Positions 53,083 to 62,544 of a DNA stretch of 64,000 nucleotides are shown in pieces. The notes below the pieces were generated by a model. That model saw only the letters and a list, made by a program, of their open reading frames with translations, was not told the origin of the DNA and did no database searches. The stretch comes from Mangrovicoccus algicola (GTDB lineage: Bacteria > Pseudomonadota > Alphaproteobacteria > Rhodobacterales > Rhodobacteraceae): NCBI RefSeq assembly GCF_014903745.1, contig NZ_JACVXA010000005.1, positions 62,001 to 126,000 on the forward strand. Direction: 5' to 3'. Position 1 is the first letter of the stretch. The number at the start of each line of letters is the position of its first letter. Position numbers and translations under genes: made by a program.

Positions 53083-53598
53083 CTAGAACAGCTCGACCTC
53101 CTCGGCTTTCGGCTTGGGCGGGGCGGCGGGAAGTTCGGTGAAGGCGGCCTCCATGAATTTCTGGCGGGCTTTGCCGCTATGCGGCCAGAACTGGATCCGC
53201 CGCCCGGAATTGCCGCCCGTGCTTTCCCCGATGCAGGCGATATGCTCGGCCTCGAGAAAGCGCATGACGAATTCGCGGTTGCGCTTGCCGATATCGGACA
53301 GCCCGGCGACCATCCGCCCCCCGCCGAAGACCTTTGCCTCCAGGTGCCTGCGATCGGCGCCAAGCTTGATGACGCCGTTGATCAGCAATTCCATCGCGTT
53401 CACCCCGAAACTTGCGCCGGTTGCGGCACCGCCGGTCTCCTCGGGCAGCAGGATATGGTTCATGCCGCCGACATGGTTGCGCGGATCGTGCAGGCAGACC
53501 GCGACGCAGGAGCCAAGTAGCGTGGTTATCATGTGTTCGGGATCCGCGCCGACCGCGTATTCGCCCTGATTGATGTGTTCGGTTCGGCCCTCGGCCAT
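53083..53598 (-). CDS. cheD: chemoreceptor glutamine deamidase CheD
   Basis: CheD deamidates glutamines of chemoreceptors and binds CheC/CheY-P in some bacteria. The product has 171 residues. The catalytic Cys and His are in TLLGSCVAVCL and GGMNHILLPE, and the conserved KVFGGGRMV and GGNSGRRIQF follow. ATG 53598 has AAGGAG five bases upstream and lies 13 bases after the cheB stop. No other chemotaxis gene apart from cheB is near. Confidence 0.92.
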   Translation of the reverse strand: MAEGRTEHINQGEYAVGADPEHMITTLLGSCVAVCLHDPRNHVGGMNHILLPEETGGAATGASFGVNAMELLINGVIKLGADRRHLEAKVFGGGRMVAGLSDIGKRNREFVMRFLEAEHIACIGESTGGNSGRRIQFWPHSGKARQKFMEAAFTELPAAPPKPKAEEVELF

Positions 53599-53611
53599 GG
53601 GGTCTCCTTGC

Positions 53612-54652
53612 TCAGGCGGTCTGAAGACCGGGTTGCATGCACAGTTCCAAGAGGGTGGGCGCGATGCGCTGCAGCGGCACCGCCCGCTCCGCCCCGCCAT
53701 TTTCCAGCGCGACGCGCGGCATGCCGAAGACGGTGCAGCTGTCGCGGTCCTGGGCGATCGTGCGCGCCCCTGCGCCGCGCAGCTCCAGCATCCCCTGCGC
53801 CCCATCGGCGCCCATCCCCGTGAGGATCGCGGCCACGACGCGCCCCGCATGGGGCACCGCCGAGCGGAAGAGCACATCGACCGAAGGCCGGTGCCCGGAG
53901 ACCTTGTCGCGCGGATCGAGGCGGCAGACGGGCGTCGCCCTTCCGTCCAGCGCCAGGTGGAAATCGCCGCCGGGCGCGAGGAAGACCGTCCCCTCGCGAA
54001 GCGGCGCCCCCTCCTCGGCAAGCCGGACCTCGGGGGCGCACATGCCGTTGAGCCGGGCAGAGAAGCTGCGCAGGAACTCTGCCGGCATGTGCTGCGTGAT
54101 CAGGGTCGGCGGACAGGCGGCGGGGAACCCGCCGATCACCTGTTCCAGCGCATCCACCCCGCCGGTGGAGGAGCCGATCAGGACGATGCGCCCGCGATTG
54201 CGGAACCCGCTTCCCGCCCCCGCATTCTGGACCCGCGGCTGCGCCAGCGTCGCCCCGGCGGCCATGCGCACCAGCGGCGCGATCTGCTGCAGCGTGCCGT
54301 CGGTGGCCAGTGTCGGGGTCTTGCCGAGGCAATCGACGGCGCCGATCGACAGCGCCTCCAGGGCGGCCCCGGCCCCGCGCCGGGTGAGAGACGAGAACAT
54401 CAGCACCGGCATGGGCCGCAGCGCCATGATCTTCTTGAGGAAATCGAGGCCGTTCATATGCGGCATCTCGATGTCGAGGATCAGCACGTCGGGATTGATC
54501 GACTTGATCATCACCCGCGCCTGGTAGGGATGCTCGGCCTCGCCGACCAGGTCGATATCGCGATGCCGCGCGAGTTCCAGCGCGACAAGTTTCCGGATCG
54601 TGGCAGAGTCGTCCACGATCGCCACGCGGATAGGCCTAGCTGATACCGCCAT
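53612..54652 (-). CDS. cheB: chemotaxis response regulator protein-glutamate methylesterase CheB
   Basis: CheB removes methyl groups from chemoreceptors when phosphorylated. The product has 346 residues: a receiver domain (about 8-125) with VDDS near residues 13-16, phospho-acceptor Asp 60 in ILDIEMP and a downstream SSLT switch; a linker; and the methylesterase domain with IGSSTGGVDALE (catalytic Ser), TQHMPAEF (His) and ILTGMGADGAQG (Asp). It forms a two-gene unit with cheD. Confidence 0.94.
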   Translation of the reverse strand: MAVSARPIRVAIVDDSATIRKLVALELARHRDIDLVGEAEHPYQARVMIKSINPDVLILDIEMPHMNGLDFLKKIMALRPMPVLMFSSLTRRGAGAALEALSIGAVDCLGKTPTLATDGTLQQIAPLVRMAAGATLAQPRVQNAGAGSGFRNRGRIVLIGSSTGGVDALEQVIGGFPAACPPTLITQHMPAEFLRSFSARLNGMCAPEVRLAEEGAPLREGTVFLAPGGDFHLALDGRATPVCRLDPRDKVSGHRPSVDVLFRSAVPHAGRVVAAILTGMGADGAQGMLELRGAGARTIAQDRDSCTVFGMPRVALENGGAERAVPLQRIAPTLLELCMQPGLQTA

Positions 54653-54799
54653 CGGTTGGTCGCGCCTCCCCGGAACCGGAACCCGGGGCCCGCATCCGGC
54701 CCCGCCTTCCCGGTGCTACCCGGCGAACCGCAAACAAAGTCTTTACGGGGGAGAAATCATCTGGCCGGGGCGCCGCCGCGCAGCAGCCCCGGGCCGGGC

Positions 54800-55066
54800 T
54801 CAGGCCATGCCGAGCGCTTCCTTGTAGAGGTCGAGCACCGCCTCTTCCTCGGCGATGTCGTCGCGGTCGCGCTTGCGCAGGGCGATCAGCTTGCGCATGA
54901 CCTTGGTGTCGTAGCCGCGCCCCTTGGCCTCGGCCATGACTTCCTTGATCTGCTCGCCCAGGTCCTTCTTCTCCGCCTCAAGCCGTTCCACCCGTTCGAT
55001 GAACTGGCGCAGCTCGGCAGCGGTCACGCGGAACTGGTCGCTCTTTTGATCTTCTTCGATATCCAT
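54800..55066 (-). CDS. gapR: nucleoid-associated protein GapR (DUF2312)
   Basis: The 88-residue protein matches GapR, a clamp-like protein that binds overtwisted DNA ahead of replication forks in Caulobacter. Features are a first helix ELRQFIERVERLEAEKKDLG, the loop with AEAKGRGYDTKVMRKLIALR, and the last helix EEEAVLDLYKEALGMA. ATG 55066 starts MDIEEDQKSDQF. The upstream in-frame extension is Arg/Ala-rich noise. It stands alone between cheB and the small membrane protein. Confidence 0.92.
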   Translation of the reverse strand: MDIEEDQKSDQFRVTAAELRQFIERVERLEAEKKDLGEQIKEVMAEAKGRGYDTKVMRKLIALRKRDRDDIAEEEAVLDLYKEALGMA

Positions 55067-55163
55067 GGGGCTCCCCTGATCACAGGCCCCGCGTGGTAAG
55101 CGAGCGCCCCTGACCATGCAAGCCCCGCTTGCCTTCGGCGGCCGGTCGAAGTAGGGCACCGCC

Positions 55164-55379
55164 ATGGAAGCGCTGATCTGGATCGGAGCCGCGGTATCGC
55201 TCTGCGGACTTGGCGGGCTGGTGGCCTGCATCGTCATGGCCATGAAGGCCCGCGCCGCGGGGCTCGGGGATGACGCGCTGCGGGCGCGGCTGAAACGTGT
55301 CGTCGCCCTGAATTTCGCCGCCCTGATGATTTCCGCGCTGGGTCTGATGAGCGTCGTCCTGGGGATCATCCTGGGCTGA
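55164..55379 (+). CDS. small two-helix membrane protein, function unknown
   Basis: The 71-residue protein has two transmembrane helices (about residues 4-26 and 48-70) joined by a basic loop (ARAAGLGDDALRARLKR). No known domain is evident. Its start is 97 bases from the divergent gapR start. The plain membrane topology and codon pattern favour a real gene. Confidence 0.6.
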   Translation: MEALIWIGAAVSLCGLGGLVACIVMAMKARAAGLGDDALRARLKRVVALNFAALMISALGLMSVVLGIILG

Positions 55380-55770
55380 TCCCTGCAGGCGAATCGCGCC
55401 GCCTTCCCCCCTGCCTCCATTCCGCCGGCGCAAGGCCGCCATGCGCATCGCGCAAGCTGCGCCGCGCCCTCCCCCGATGGCGTCGCCCCCGGCCTCCATC
55501 GCCGCCGCGCGCGGGCGCCCCGCCTGCGGCAGGGCAGGACGTCCTCCACGCCTTCCCGCTAAGGTCCTCAAAATGCGCGCCAATCCGCCGATGTGAAAAC
55601 ACCTTCACAAAAACATCGGCAAATTCGTCAATGCATTTACAGAAAAAGCGCGCCTCCTCAGACAGTTATTCCTGCCGAGGACGGGCGTGTTAATCTTGCT
55701 TCCAGCCAAGGATGCACGGGCAACCCGCGGGAGAGGAGCCCGCCGCATCCGGAAGACCAGGGAGAGAGAC
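55380..55770. other. 391-base spacer with the acs promoter region
   Basis: The first 190 bases are GC-rich with no gene. The stretch 55570-55710 is AT-rich, holds the inverted repeat at 55588-55619 and a GTTAATC at about 55689, and must contain the acs promoter. AGGGAGAGAGAC precedes the acs ATG. Confidence 0.5.
55588..55619. promoter_or_regulatory. inverted repeat upstream of acs, candidate operator
   Basis: CCGATGT and ACATCGG (outer arms) flank an inner GTGAA/TTCAC pair around AACACC. The offset of the two pairs means the repeat is imperfect as one hairpin. It lies about 150 bases before the acs start in AT-rich DNA, and could bind a dimeric regulator of acetate genes. Confidence 0.45.
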
Positions 55771-57729
55771 ATGCTTGAGAAGGTCGAGGGGGTCTATCCT
55801 CCTTCCGCAGCGCTGCAGGAATCGGCGCTGGTGGATGAGGCGCGCTATACCGAGATGTACGAGCGTTCGATCCGCGATCCCGAAGGGTTCTGGGGCGAAG
55901 AGGCCCGCGCCCGGCTTGACTGGATCAAGCCGTTCACCAAGGTGAAGGATGCGTCCTTCCAGCCCGGCAATGTCTCGATCGAGTGGTTCGCCGACGGCAC
56001 GCTGAACGTCGCCGCGAACTGCGTCGACCGTCACCTGGCGACGCGCGCCGACCAGACGGCGATCCTGTTCGAGCCGGACGACCCCAACGAGCCCGCGCGC
56101 CACATCACCTATCGCCAGCTGCATGCCGAGGTCTGCAAGTTCGCCAACATCCTGGAGGATCTCGGCGTCCGCAAGGGCGACCGCGTCGTGCTGTACCTGC
56201 CGATGATCCCCGAGGCGGCCTATGCGATGCTGGCCTGCGCGCGCATCGGGGCGATCCATTCCATCGTCTTCGCGGGCTTCTCGCCGGATGCGCTGTCGGC
56301 GCGGATCAACGGGGCGGGGGCGAAACTGCTGATCACCGCCGATTACGCCCCGCGCGGCGGGCGGCAGACGCCGCTCAAATCCAATGCCGATGCCGCGCTG
56401 CTGCATTGCCCGGACGACGTCAAGATGCTGGTGGTGCGCCGCACCGGCGGCCAGACGACCTGGGTCGCCGACCGCGATTTCGACTATGGCGAACTTCACG
56501 CCGAAGCCGAGGACCGCCATCGCCCCGCCGAGGTGAATGCCGAGGATCCGCTTTTCATCCTCTACACCTCGGGCTCCACCGGACAGCCCAAGGGCGTCGT
56601 GCATTCCTCCGCGGGCTACCTGCTCTACTCCGCGATGACCATGCAGACGGTCTTCGACTACAAGGACGGGGACGTGTTCTGGTGCACCGCCGATATCGGC
56701 TGGGTGACCGGGCACAGCTATATCGTCTACGGGCCGCTGGCCAATGGCGCCACGACGGTGATGTTCGAGGGCGTGCCGACCTGGCCCGATGCCAGCCGGT
56801 TCTGGCAGATCGTGGAAAAGCACCGCGTCACCCAGTTCTACACCGCCCCCACCGCGATCCGCGCGCTGATGGGCAAGGGGCCCGAACATGTCGAGGGCTG
56901 CGACCTGTCCTCGCTGCGCATCCTGGGGACGGTGGGCGAGCCGATCAATCCCGAGGCCTGGGCCTGGTACAGCCGCCATGTCGGCAAGGACCGCTGCCCG
57001 ATCGTCGATACCTGGTGGCAGACGGAAACCGGCGGCCACCTGCTGACCCCCCTGCCCGGCGCCACCGCGCTGAAACCGGGATCGGCCACGCTGCCCTTCT
57101 TCGGGGTGGAGCCGGTCGTGCTCGATCCGCATACCGGCAAGGAGATTGCCGAGACCGAATGCGAGGGCGTCTTGTGCATCAAGTCCAGCTGGCCGGGGCA
57201 GATGCGCACCGTCTGGGGCGACCATGCGCGGTTCGAGAAGACCTATTTCTCGGATTACAAGGGCTACTACTTCTCCGGCGACGGCTGCCGCCGCGATGCC
57301 GACGGCTATTACTGGATCACCGGGCGCGTCGATGACGTGATCAACGTCTCGGGCCACCGGATGGGCACGGCCGAGGTGGAATCCGCGCTGGTCGCGCATT
57401 CCAAGGTCGCCGAGGCGGCGGTGGTCGGCTATCCCCACCAGATCAAGGGACAGGGCATCTACTGCTATGTCACGCTGATGAACGGGGTGGAGCCCTCCGA
57501 GGCGCTGGAGAAGGAGCTGCGCGCCTGGGTGCGCAACGAGATCGGCCCGATCGCCAGCCCCGACCTGATCCAGTGGGCCCCGGGCCTGCCCAAGACCCGC
57601 TCGGGCAAGATCATGCGCCGCATCCTGCGCAAGATCGCCGAGAATGATTACGGCGCCTTGGGCGACACCTCGACCCTGGCCGATCCCGGCGTGGTCGACG
57701 ACCTGATCGAGAACCGCCGCAGCGGCTGA
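55771..57729 (+). CDS. acs: acetyl-CoA synthetase Acs
   Basis: Acs activates acetate to acetyl-CoA through acetyl-AMP. The product has 652 residues. The AMP-binding motif [26 protein letters not shown], the hinge region and the C-terminal [11 protein letters not shown] with the lysine acetylated in known Acs are all present. ATG 55771 begins [16 protein letters not shown] longer in-frame start at 55687 lies in the AT-rich promoter zone and is rejected. The sodium symporter genes follow, so this is an acetate uptake and activation block. Confidence 0.96.
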   Translation: MLEKVEGVYPPSAALQESALVDEARYTEMYERSIRDPEGFWGEEARARLDWIKPFTKVKDASFQPGNVSIEWFADGTLNVAANCVDRHLATRADQTAILFEPDDPNEPARHITYRQLHAEVCKFANILEDLGVRKGDRVVLYLPMIPEAAYAMLACARIGAIHSIVFAGFSPDALSARINGAGAKLLITADYAPRGGRQTPLKSNADAALLHCPDDVKMLVVRRTGGQTTWVADRDFDYGELHAEAEDRHRPAEVNAEDPLFILYTSGSTGQPKGVVHSSAGYLLYSAMTMQTVFDYKDGDVFWCTADIGWVTGHSYIVYGPLANGATTVMFEGVPTWPDASRFWQIVEKHRVTQFYTAPTAIRALMGKGPEHVEGCDLSSLRILGTVGEPINPEAWAWYSRHVGKDRCPIVDTWWQTETGGHLLTPLPGATALKPGSATLPFFGVEPVVLDPHTGKEIAETECEGVLCIKSSWPGQMRTVWGDHARFEKTYFSDYKGYYFSGDGCRRDADGYYWITGRVDDVINVSGHRMGTAEVESALVAHSKVAEAAVVGYPHQIKGQGIYCYVTLMNGVEPSEALEKELRAWVRNEIGPIASPDLIQWAPGLPKTRSGKIMRRILRKIAENDYGALGDTSTLADPGVVDDLIENRRSG

Positions 57730-57985
57730 GCCGGAAAAGGGGGGCGGCCGCCCCCCGTCCCCGGCCCCTGTCACCAGTCACCGAGACGATCCGCTTCCCG
57801 GACAAAGACATGTCGCCCAAGACATGCGGGGAAGCGGCAGGACGGCGCGTGCCTGCGCGCCGCCCGCGGCCAGGCCGGGGCCTGATCCGGCCGCATGTCC
57901 GGCGCCCCCCGCAGGGCCGCCCGGAAAGGGAGAGCCGCCGCCCCCGCGGGCGGCGCGCGGAGCAACCGACAAGGGAGAGACCGCC

Positions 57986-58240
57986 ATGGCGGAGAATTCT
58001 GACAACGACTACTGGGAGGCCAATCTGGGCCTCATCAAGATATGCCTGGTGATCTGGGCGCTGGTTTCCTTCGGCTTCGGCATCGTGCTCAGGCCGCTGC
58101 TGAGCGGCATATCCGTCGGCGGCACCGACCTGGGCTTCTGGTTTGCCCAGCAGGGGTCGATCCTGGTCTTCCTGGCGCTGATCTTCTTCTACGCCTGGCG
58201 GATGAACAAGCTCGACCGCGATTACGGCGTCGAGGAATAA
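57986..58240 (+). CDS. sodium/solute symporter small subunit (DUF4212)
   Basis: The 84-residue membrane protein has two transmembrane helices (about 17-40 and 49-72). The family mark is YWEANLGLIKICLVIWALVS, and the charged end MNKLDRDYGVEE also fits. DUF4212 proteins pair with the large subunit encoded 15 bases downstream. AAGGGAGA precedes ATG 57986. An in-frame upstream extension is Arg/Pro-rich noise. Confidence 0.9.
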   Translation: MAENSDNDYWEANLGLIKICLVIWALVSFGFGIVLRPLLSGISVGGTDLGFWFAQQGSILVFLALIFFYAWRMNKLDRDYGVEE

Positions 58241-58255
58241 GGGACCACGGGACAG

Positions 58256-60037
58256 ATGGATCAGTTCACCCTAAACCTGCTGTTCGTGGGGGCCTCCTTC
58301 GCCCTCTATATCGGCATCGCGATCTGGGCCCGCGCCGGGTCCACCTCGGAATTCTATGCCGCCGGGCGCGGCGTGCACCCGATCACCAACGGCATGGCCA
58401 CGGCGGCCGACTGGATGTCGGCGGCCTCCTTCCTGTCGATGGCGGGTCTCATCGCCTTCGTCGGCTATGACAACTCGGCCTATCTGATGGGCTGGACCGG
58501 CGGCTACGTTCTGCTGGCGCTGCTTCTGGCGCCCTATCTGCGGAAATTCGGCAAGTTCACCGTGCCGGAATTCATCGGCGACCGCTTCTACAGCCCGACC
58601 GCGCGCCTGGTCGCGGTGATCTGCCTGATCGTCGCCTCGGTGACCTACGTGATCGGCCAGATGACCGGCGTGGGCGTGGCCTTCGGCCGCTTCCTGGAAG
58701 TCGACAACACCACCGGCCTCCTGATCGGTGCCGTCGTCGTCTTCGCCTATGCCGTCTTCGGCGGGATGAAGGGCGTGACCTACACGCAGGTGGCGCAGTA
58801 CATCGTGCTGATCACCGCCTATACCATCCCGGCGGTCTTCATCTCGCTGCAGCTCACCGGCAACCCGATCCCGGCGCTGGGGCTGTTCGGCGATCACGTC
58901 GCCTCGGGCGAGCCGCTGCTGGCGCGGCTGGACCAGATCGTCGCCGAGCTGGGCTTCTCCACCTATACCGAACGCCAGACCGACCTTCTGAACATGGTGC
59001 TCTTCACCCTGTCGCTGATGATCGGGACGGCCGGCCTGCCGCATGTGATCATGCGGTTCTTCACCGTGCCGCGCGTTGCCGATGCCCGCTGGTCGGCCGG
59101 CTGGGCGCTGGTCTTCATCGCGCTTCTCTACCTCACCGCCCCGGCGGTCGGCGCGATGGCGCGGATGAACATCACGGACCAGATGTGGCCGAACGGCACC
59201 TCGGGCGATGCGGTCACGCTGGAACAGGTGGAAACCGACCCGGCCTATGACTGGATGGCCAACTGGCAGAAAACCGGGCTGCTGGCGCTGGAGGACAAGA
59301 ACGGCGACGGCATGATCCAGTACTACAACGACAAGTCGGCCGCGCTGCAGGAACGCGCCACGGCGGCGGGCTGGACCGGAAACGAGCTGACGATCAACAA
59401 CGACATCCTCGTCCTGGCCAATCCCGAGATCGCCAACCTGCCCGGCTGGGTGATCGGCCTGATCGCGGCCGGCGGCCTGGCGGCGGCGCTGTCGACGGCG
59501 GCGGGCCTGCTGCTGGCGATTTCCTCGGCGGTGTCGCATGACCTGTTCAAGGGCCAGCTGACCCCGGACATGTCCGAGAAATCCGAGCTGCTGACCGCGC
59601 GGATCGCCATGGCCGTGGCCATCGCGGTGGCCACCTATCTGGGCATCAACCCGCCCGGCTTTGCCGCGCAGACCGTTGCCCTGGCCTTCGGCCTGGCCGC
59701 CAGCTCGATCTTCCCGGCGCTGATGATGGGGATCTTCTCCAAGCGCATCAACGACAAGGGTGCCGTCGCCGGCATGCTGGTCGGGCTGGGCGTGACGCTG
59801 GTCTACATCTTCCTGCACAAGGGCTGGCTGTTCATCCCGGACACCAACTCCTTCACGGATGCGGATCCGCTGCTGCTGGGCATCAAGTCGACCTCTTTCG
59901 GGGCGGTGGGTGCGATGCTGAACTTCGCGACCGCCATCCTGGTGTCGCGCTCCACCGAGGAGCCGCCCCAGGAAATCCAGGACCTCGTCGCCTCGGTGCG
60001 CATCCCGCGCGGCGCAGGCGCGGCGATCGACCACTGA
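58256..60037 (+). CDS. sodium/solute symporter large subunit (SSS family, VC_2705 type)
   Basis: The 593-residue transporter has about 13 transmembrane helices in the SSS (ActP-like) pattern. Marks are GRGVHPITNGMATAADWMSAASFL, the long central segment VTYVIGQMTGVGVAFGRFLE and the late GLAAALSTAAGLLLAISSAVSHD. A periplasmic or cytoplasmic loop of about 80 residues (TLEQVETDPAYDWMANW onwards, with an EDKNGDGMIQYYND stretch) is typical of this subfamily. Pairing with DUF4212 and its position behind acs suggest uptake of acetate or a similar short carboxylate with sodium (inference). Confidence 0.92.
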   Translation: MDQFTLNLLFVGASFALYIGIAIWARAGSTSEFYAAGRGVHPITNGMATAADWMSAASFLSMAGLIAFVGYDNSAYLMGWTGGYVLLALLLAPYLRKFGKFTVPEFIGDRFYSPTARLVAVICLIVASVTYVIGQMTGVGVAFGRFLEVDNTTGLLIGAVVVFAYAVFGGMKGVTYTQVAQYIVLITAYTIPAVFISLQLTGNPIPALGLFGDHVASGEPLLARLDQIVAELGFSTYTERQTDLLNMVLFTLSLMIGTAGLPHVIMRFFTVPRVADARWSAGWALVFIALLYLTAPAVGAMARMNITDQMWPNGTSGDAVTLEQVETDPAYDWMANWQKTGLLALEDKNGDGMIQYYNDKSAALQERATAAGWTGNELTINNDILVLANPEIANLPGWVIGLIAAGGLAAALSTAAGLLLAISSAVSHDLFKGQLTPDMSEKSELLTARIAMAVAIAVATYLGINPPGFAAQTVALAFGLAASSIFPALMMGIFSKRINDKGAVAGMLVGLGVTLVYIFLHKGWLFIPDTNSFTDADPLLLGIKSTSFGAVGAMLNFATAILVSRSTEEPPQEIQDLVASVRIPRGAGAAIDH

Positions 60038-60056
60038 TCGCGCGACGCGACAATAA

Positions 60057-60084
60057 ATCAGGCCGGGCGCATGCCCGGCCTGAT
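60057..60084 (+). terminator. 12-bp perfect hairpin after the symporter gene
   Basis: ATCAGGCCGGGC and GCCCGGCCTGAT pair completely around GCAT, and CTTCCC follows. The T-run is poor, so read-through into the DUF294 gene is likely at some level. Confidence 0.6.
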
Positions 60085-60149
60085 CTTCCCAGGACATCCC
60101 CTGTGCTATGCTGCCCGCGAAGGCATCGCATGGAGGGCGGAACCCGAAA

Positions 60150-61976
60150 ATGACCCTGACGACCGGCGAGATCGCGGATTTCCTCCGTTCCGTGCATCCC
60201 TATGACAGTTTCGAGCCCGAGGAGCTGGCCCGCACCGCGGCGCGATTCAGCGTGCTGCAGGTGGCGCGCGACGACCAGGTCTATGCGCTCGGCGCGCCGC
60301 TGGAGGGGCTCTACCTGATCTACCAGGGCACCGTGGACGTGCGCGACCATCGCGGCGCCAAGGTCTCGCTTCTGGGCTGCCGCAATTCCTTCGGCGAACG
60401 CGGGCTGATGCGCGACGGGCTGGCCGCGACGACCGCCTATGCCGCCGAGGCCGCGACCCTGCTGCTGCTGCCCGCCTCGGAATTCCGCCGGCTGACCGGC
60501 GCCAATGCGGGCTTTGCCCGGTTCTTCCGCCGCAGCGGCACCGAGCGCGAGGATCGCGGCCAGTCGCTGGCCACCATGCCGGTGCGCCAGATCCTGGCCG
60601 GGCCGCCGATCACCTGCCCGCCGCACACGCCGATCCTGGAGGCCGCGCGGATCATGCGCGACCGCAACATCTCCAGCCTGGCCGTGGTGGAGGAGGACCG
60701 GCTGACCGGCATCCTGACCACCTCCGACCTGTCCAACCGCTGCCTGGCCGAGGGGATCGACCCCGCCCTGCCGATCCGCCACATCATGACCACCGCGCCG
60801 GTGACGCTCTCGCCCGAGAGCCTGGGCACCGATGTCCTGCACGTGATGCATGAACGCCATATCGGCCATCTGCCCATCGTCGAGCAGGACCGCCTCGTCG
60901 GCATGGTCACCCAGACCGACCTGACGCGGCTGCAGGCGCTGACCTCGGCGCAGTTCGTCTCGGACGTGGCGCGGGCGCGCTCGGTGGCGGGCCTGGCCAA
61001 GGTGACGGCGCAGATCCCGCGGCTGCTGGCGCAGCTGGTGGGCAGCGGCAACCGCCATGACGTGGTGACGCGGCTGATCACCGACATCGCCGATGCGGTC
61101 ACGCGGCGGCTGCTGCGGCTGGCCGAGGACCGGCTGGGCCCGCCGCCCGTCCCCTATGCCTGGTGCGCCTGCGGCAGCCAGGGGCGGCGCGAACAGACCG
61201 GCGTCTCCGACCAGGACAACTGCCTGATCCTCGACGACCGCGCCAGCCCGGCGGACGATGCCTATTTCGCCGCGCTGGCGGAATTCGTCTGCGACGGGCT
61301 GAATGATTGCGGCTATGTCTACTGCCCCGGCGAGATGATGGCGGTGACCGATCGCTGGCGGCAGCCGCTGAAGGTCTGGCAGGACTATTTCCGCGGCTGG
61401 ATCGCCCGGCCCAGCCCCGAGGCGCAGATGCTGGCCTCGGTGATGTTCGACCTGCGCCCCATCGGCGGAGCCGCGACGCTGTGGCAGCAGCTGCAGGCCG
61501 AGACGCTGCGCGCGGCCTCGGAGAACTCGATCTTCACCGCCCACATGATCGCGAATTCGCTGAAGCACGCCCCGCCGCTGGGAATGATCCGCGGCTTTGC
61601 CACGATCCGGTCGGGCGAATACAAGAACCGGCTGGACCTGAAACATAACGGCGTCGTGCCGATCGCCGACCTGGCGCGGGTCTATGCGCTGCAGGGACGG
61701 CTGGGGGCGCAGAATACCCGCGCCCGGCTGGAGGCGGCGCGCGACCGGGGCGTGCTATCGAAATCGGGGGCGGGCGACCTGATCGACGCCTATGACCTGA
61801 TCGCGCAGGCCCGGCTGGACCACCAGGCGGCACTGGTGCGGCGCGGCGAGACGCCCGACAACTACCTGGCGCCCACCGAATTGTCGGATTTCGAGCGCAG
61901 CCACCTGCGCGATGCCTTCGTCGTGGTGCGGACCATGCAATCCGCCATCGGCCAGGGCAAGGGCATGATCACCTAG
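60150..61976 (+). CDS. cNMP-binding/CBS/DUF294 nucleotidyltransferase-like regulator
   Basis: The 608-residue cytoplasmic protein has three parts: a cyclic-nucleotide-binding fold (about residues 10-130, with YALGAPLEGLYLIYQGTVDV and FGERGLM), two CBS domains (about 150-270, PVRQILAGPPITCPPHTP and HIMTTAPVTLSPESLG), and a DUF294 nucleotidyltransferase-like domain with its C-terminal helical domain (about 290-605) carrying CGSQGRREQTGVSDQDN. Similar proteins accompany acetate symporter genes in Pseudomonas and are thought to sense nucleotide state. ATG 60150 is chosen over an in-frame start at 60108 because that upstream region has no family match. Confidence 0.9.
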   Translation: MTLTTGEIADFLRSVHPYDSFEPEELARTAARFSVLQVARDDQVYALGAPLEGLYLIYQGTVDVRDHRGAKVSLLGCRNSFGERGLMRDGLAATTAYAAEAATLLLLPASEFRRLTGANAGFARFFRRSGTEREDRGQSLATMPVRQILAGPPITCPPHTPILEAARIMRDRNISSLAVVEEDRLTGILTTSDLSNRCLAEGIDPALPIRHIMTTAPVTLSPESLGTDVLHVMHERHIGHLPIVEQDRLVGMVTQTDLTRLQALTSAQFVSDVARARSVAGLAKVTAQIPRLLAQLVGSGNRHDVVTRLITDIADAVTRRLLRLAEDRLGPPPVPYAWCACGSQGRREQTGVSDQDNCLILDDRASPADDAYFAALAEFVCDGLNDCGYVYCPGEMMAVTDRWRQPLKVWQDYFRGWIARPSPEAQMLASVMFDLRPIGGAATLWQQLQAETLRAASENSIFTAHMIANSLKHAPPLGMIRGFATIRSGEYKNRLDLKHNGVVPIADLARVYALQGRLGAQNTRARLEAARDRGVLSKSGAGDLIDAYDLIAQARLDHQAALVRRGETPDNYLAPTELSDFERSHLRDAFVVVRTMQSAIGQGKGMIT

Positions 61977-62022
61977 CCGCCGCAAGGGCGGCCACCCCCT
62001 GCGGGGGAGAAAGGGAGGAGCG

Positions 62023-62544
62023 ATGTTTCTGGAACTGATCGCCACGGTCTTTGCCGGGATCGGCGCGGCCGGGCTGGTGATGGCCCTGAACTGGACGACG
62101 GGGCGGCGGCTGCCGCGCTGGCTGATGCCGGTGGGCGCGGGCGCGGCAATGATCGCCATGACGCTGTGGTCGGAATACAACTGGTACGACCGCACCGTCG
62201 CGGGGCTGCCCGAGGGGATCGAGGTGGCCGAGGTCAGCGAGGCGCGCCAGATCTACCGCCCCTGGACCTATGCCCTGCCCTATGTCGACCGCTTCCTGGC
62301 CGTCGATGTCGGCGGCATGCAGAGCAACCCCGCCCGGCCCGGCGAGCATATCGCGAATATCTACCTGATGGGCCGCTGGCAGCCGGTCAAGAGCTTCCCC
62401 GTGGCGGTCGATTGCGGCGGGCTGCGCCGCGCCGCCCTGATGGACGAGGCCCGCTTCGGCGAGGATGGCGCGGTCGAGGGCGCCGCCTGGACACAGGTCA
62501 GCGCCGGCGATCCGGTCCTGTCGGCGGCCTGCGCGCAGGGCTGA
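62023..62544 (+). CDS. conserved membrane protein, function unknown
   Basis: The 173-residue protein has two N-terminal transmembrane helices (about 4-22 and 34-50) and a roughly 120-residue soluble part with segments RPWTYALPYVDRFLAVDVGG and SFPVAVDCGGLRRAAL. I do not recognise a characterised family. GGGAGGAG precedes the ATG, and it lies 46 bases after the DUF294 gene, so the two are probably co-transcribed. Confidence 0.75.
   Translation: MFLELIATVFAGIGAAGLVMALNWTTGRRLPRWLMPVGAGAAMIAMTLWSEYNWYDRTVAGLPEGIEVAEVSEARQIYRPWTYALPYVDRFLAVDVGGMQSNPARPGEHIANIYLMGRWQPVKSFPVAVDCGGLRRAALMDEARFGEDGAVEGAAWTQVSAGDPVLSAACAQG

Noticed and set aside
55690-57774. 694-codon frame antisense to acs
   Set aside because: Acs is clearly conserved. 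The antisense frame is a GC-rich shadow.
58271-60097. 608-codon frame antisense to the symporter
   Set aside because: Arg/His/Gln-rich shadow, with no membrane helices or domains.
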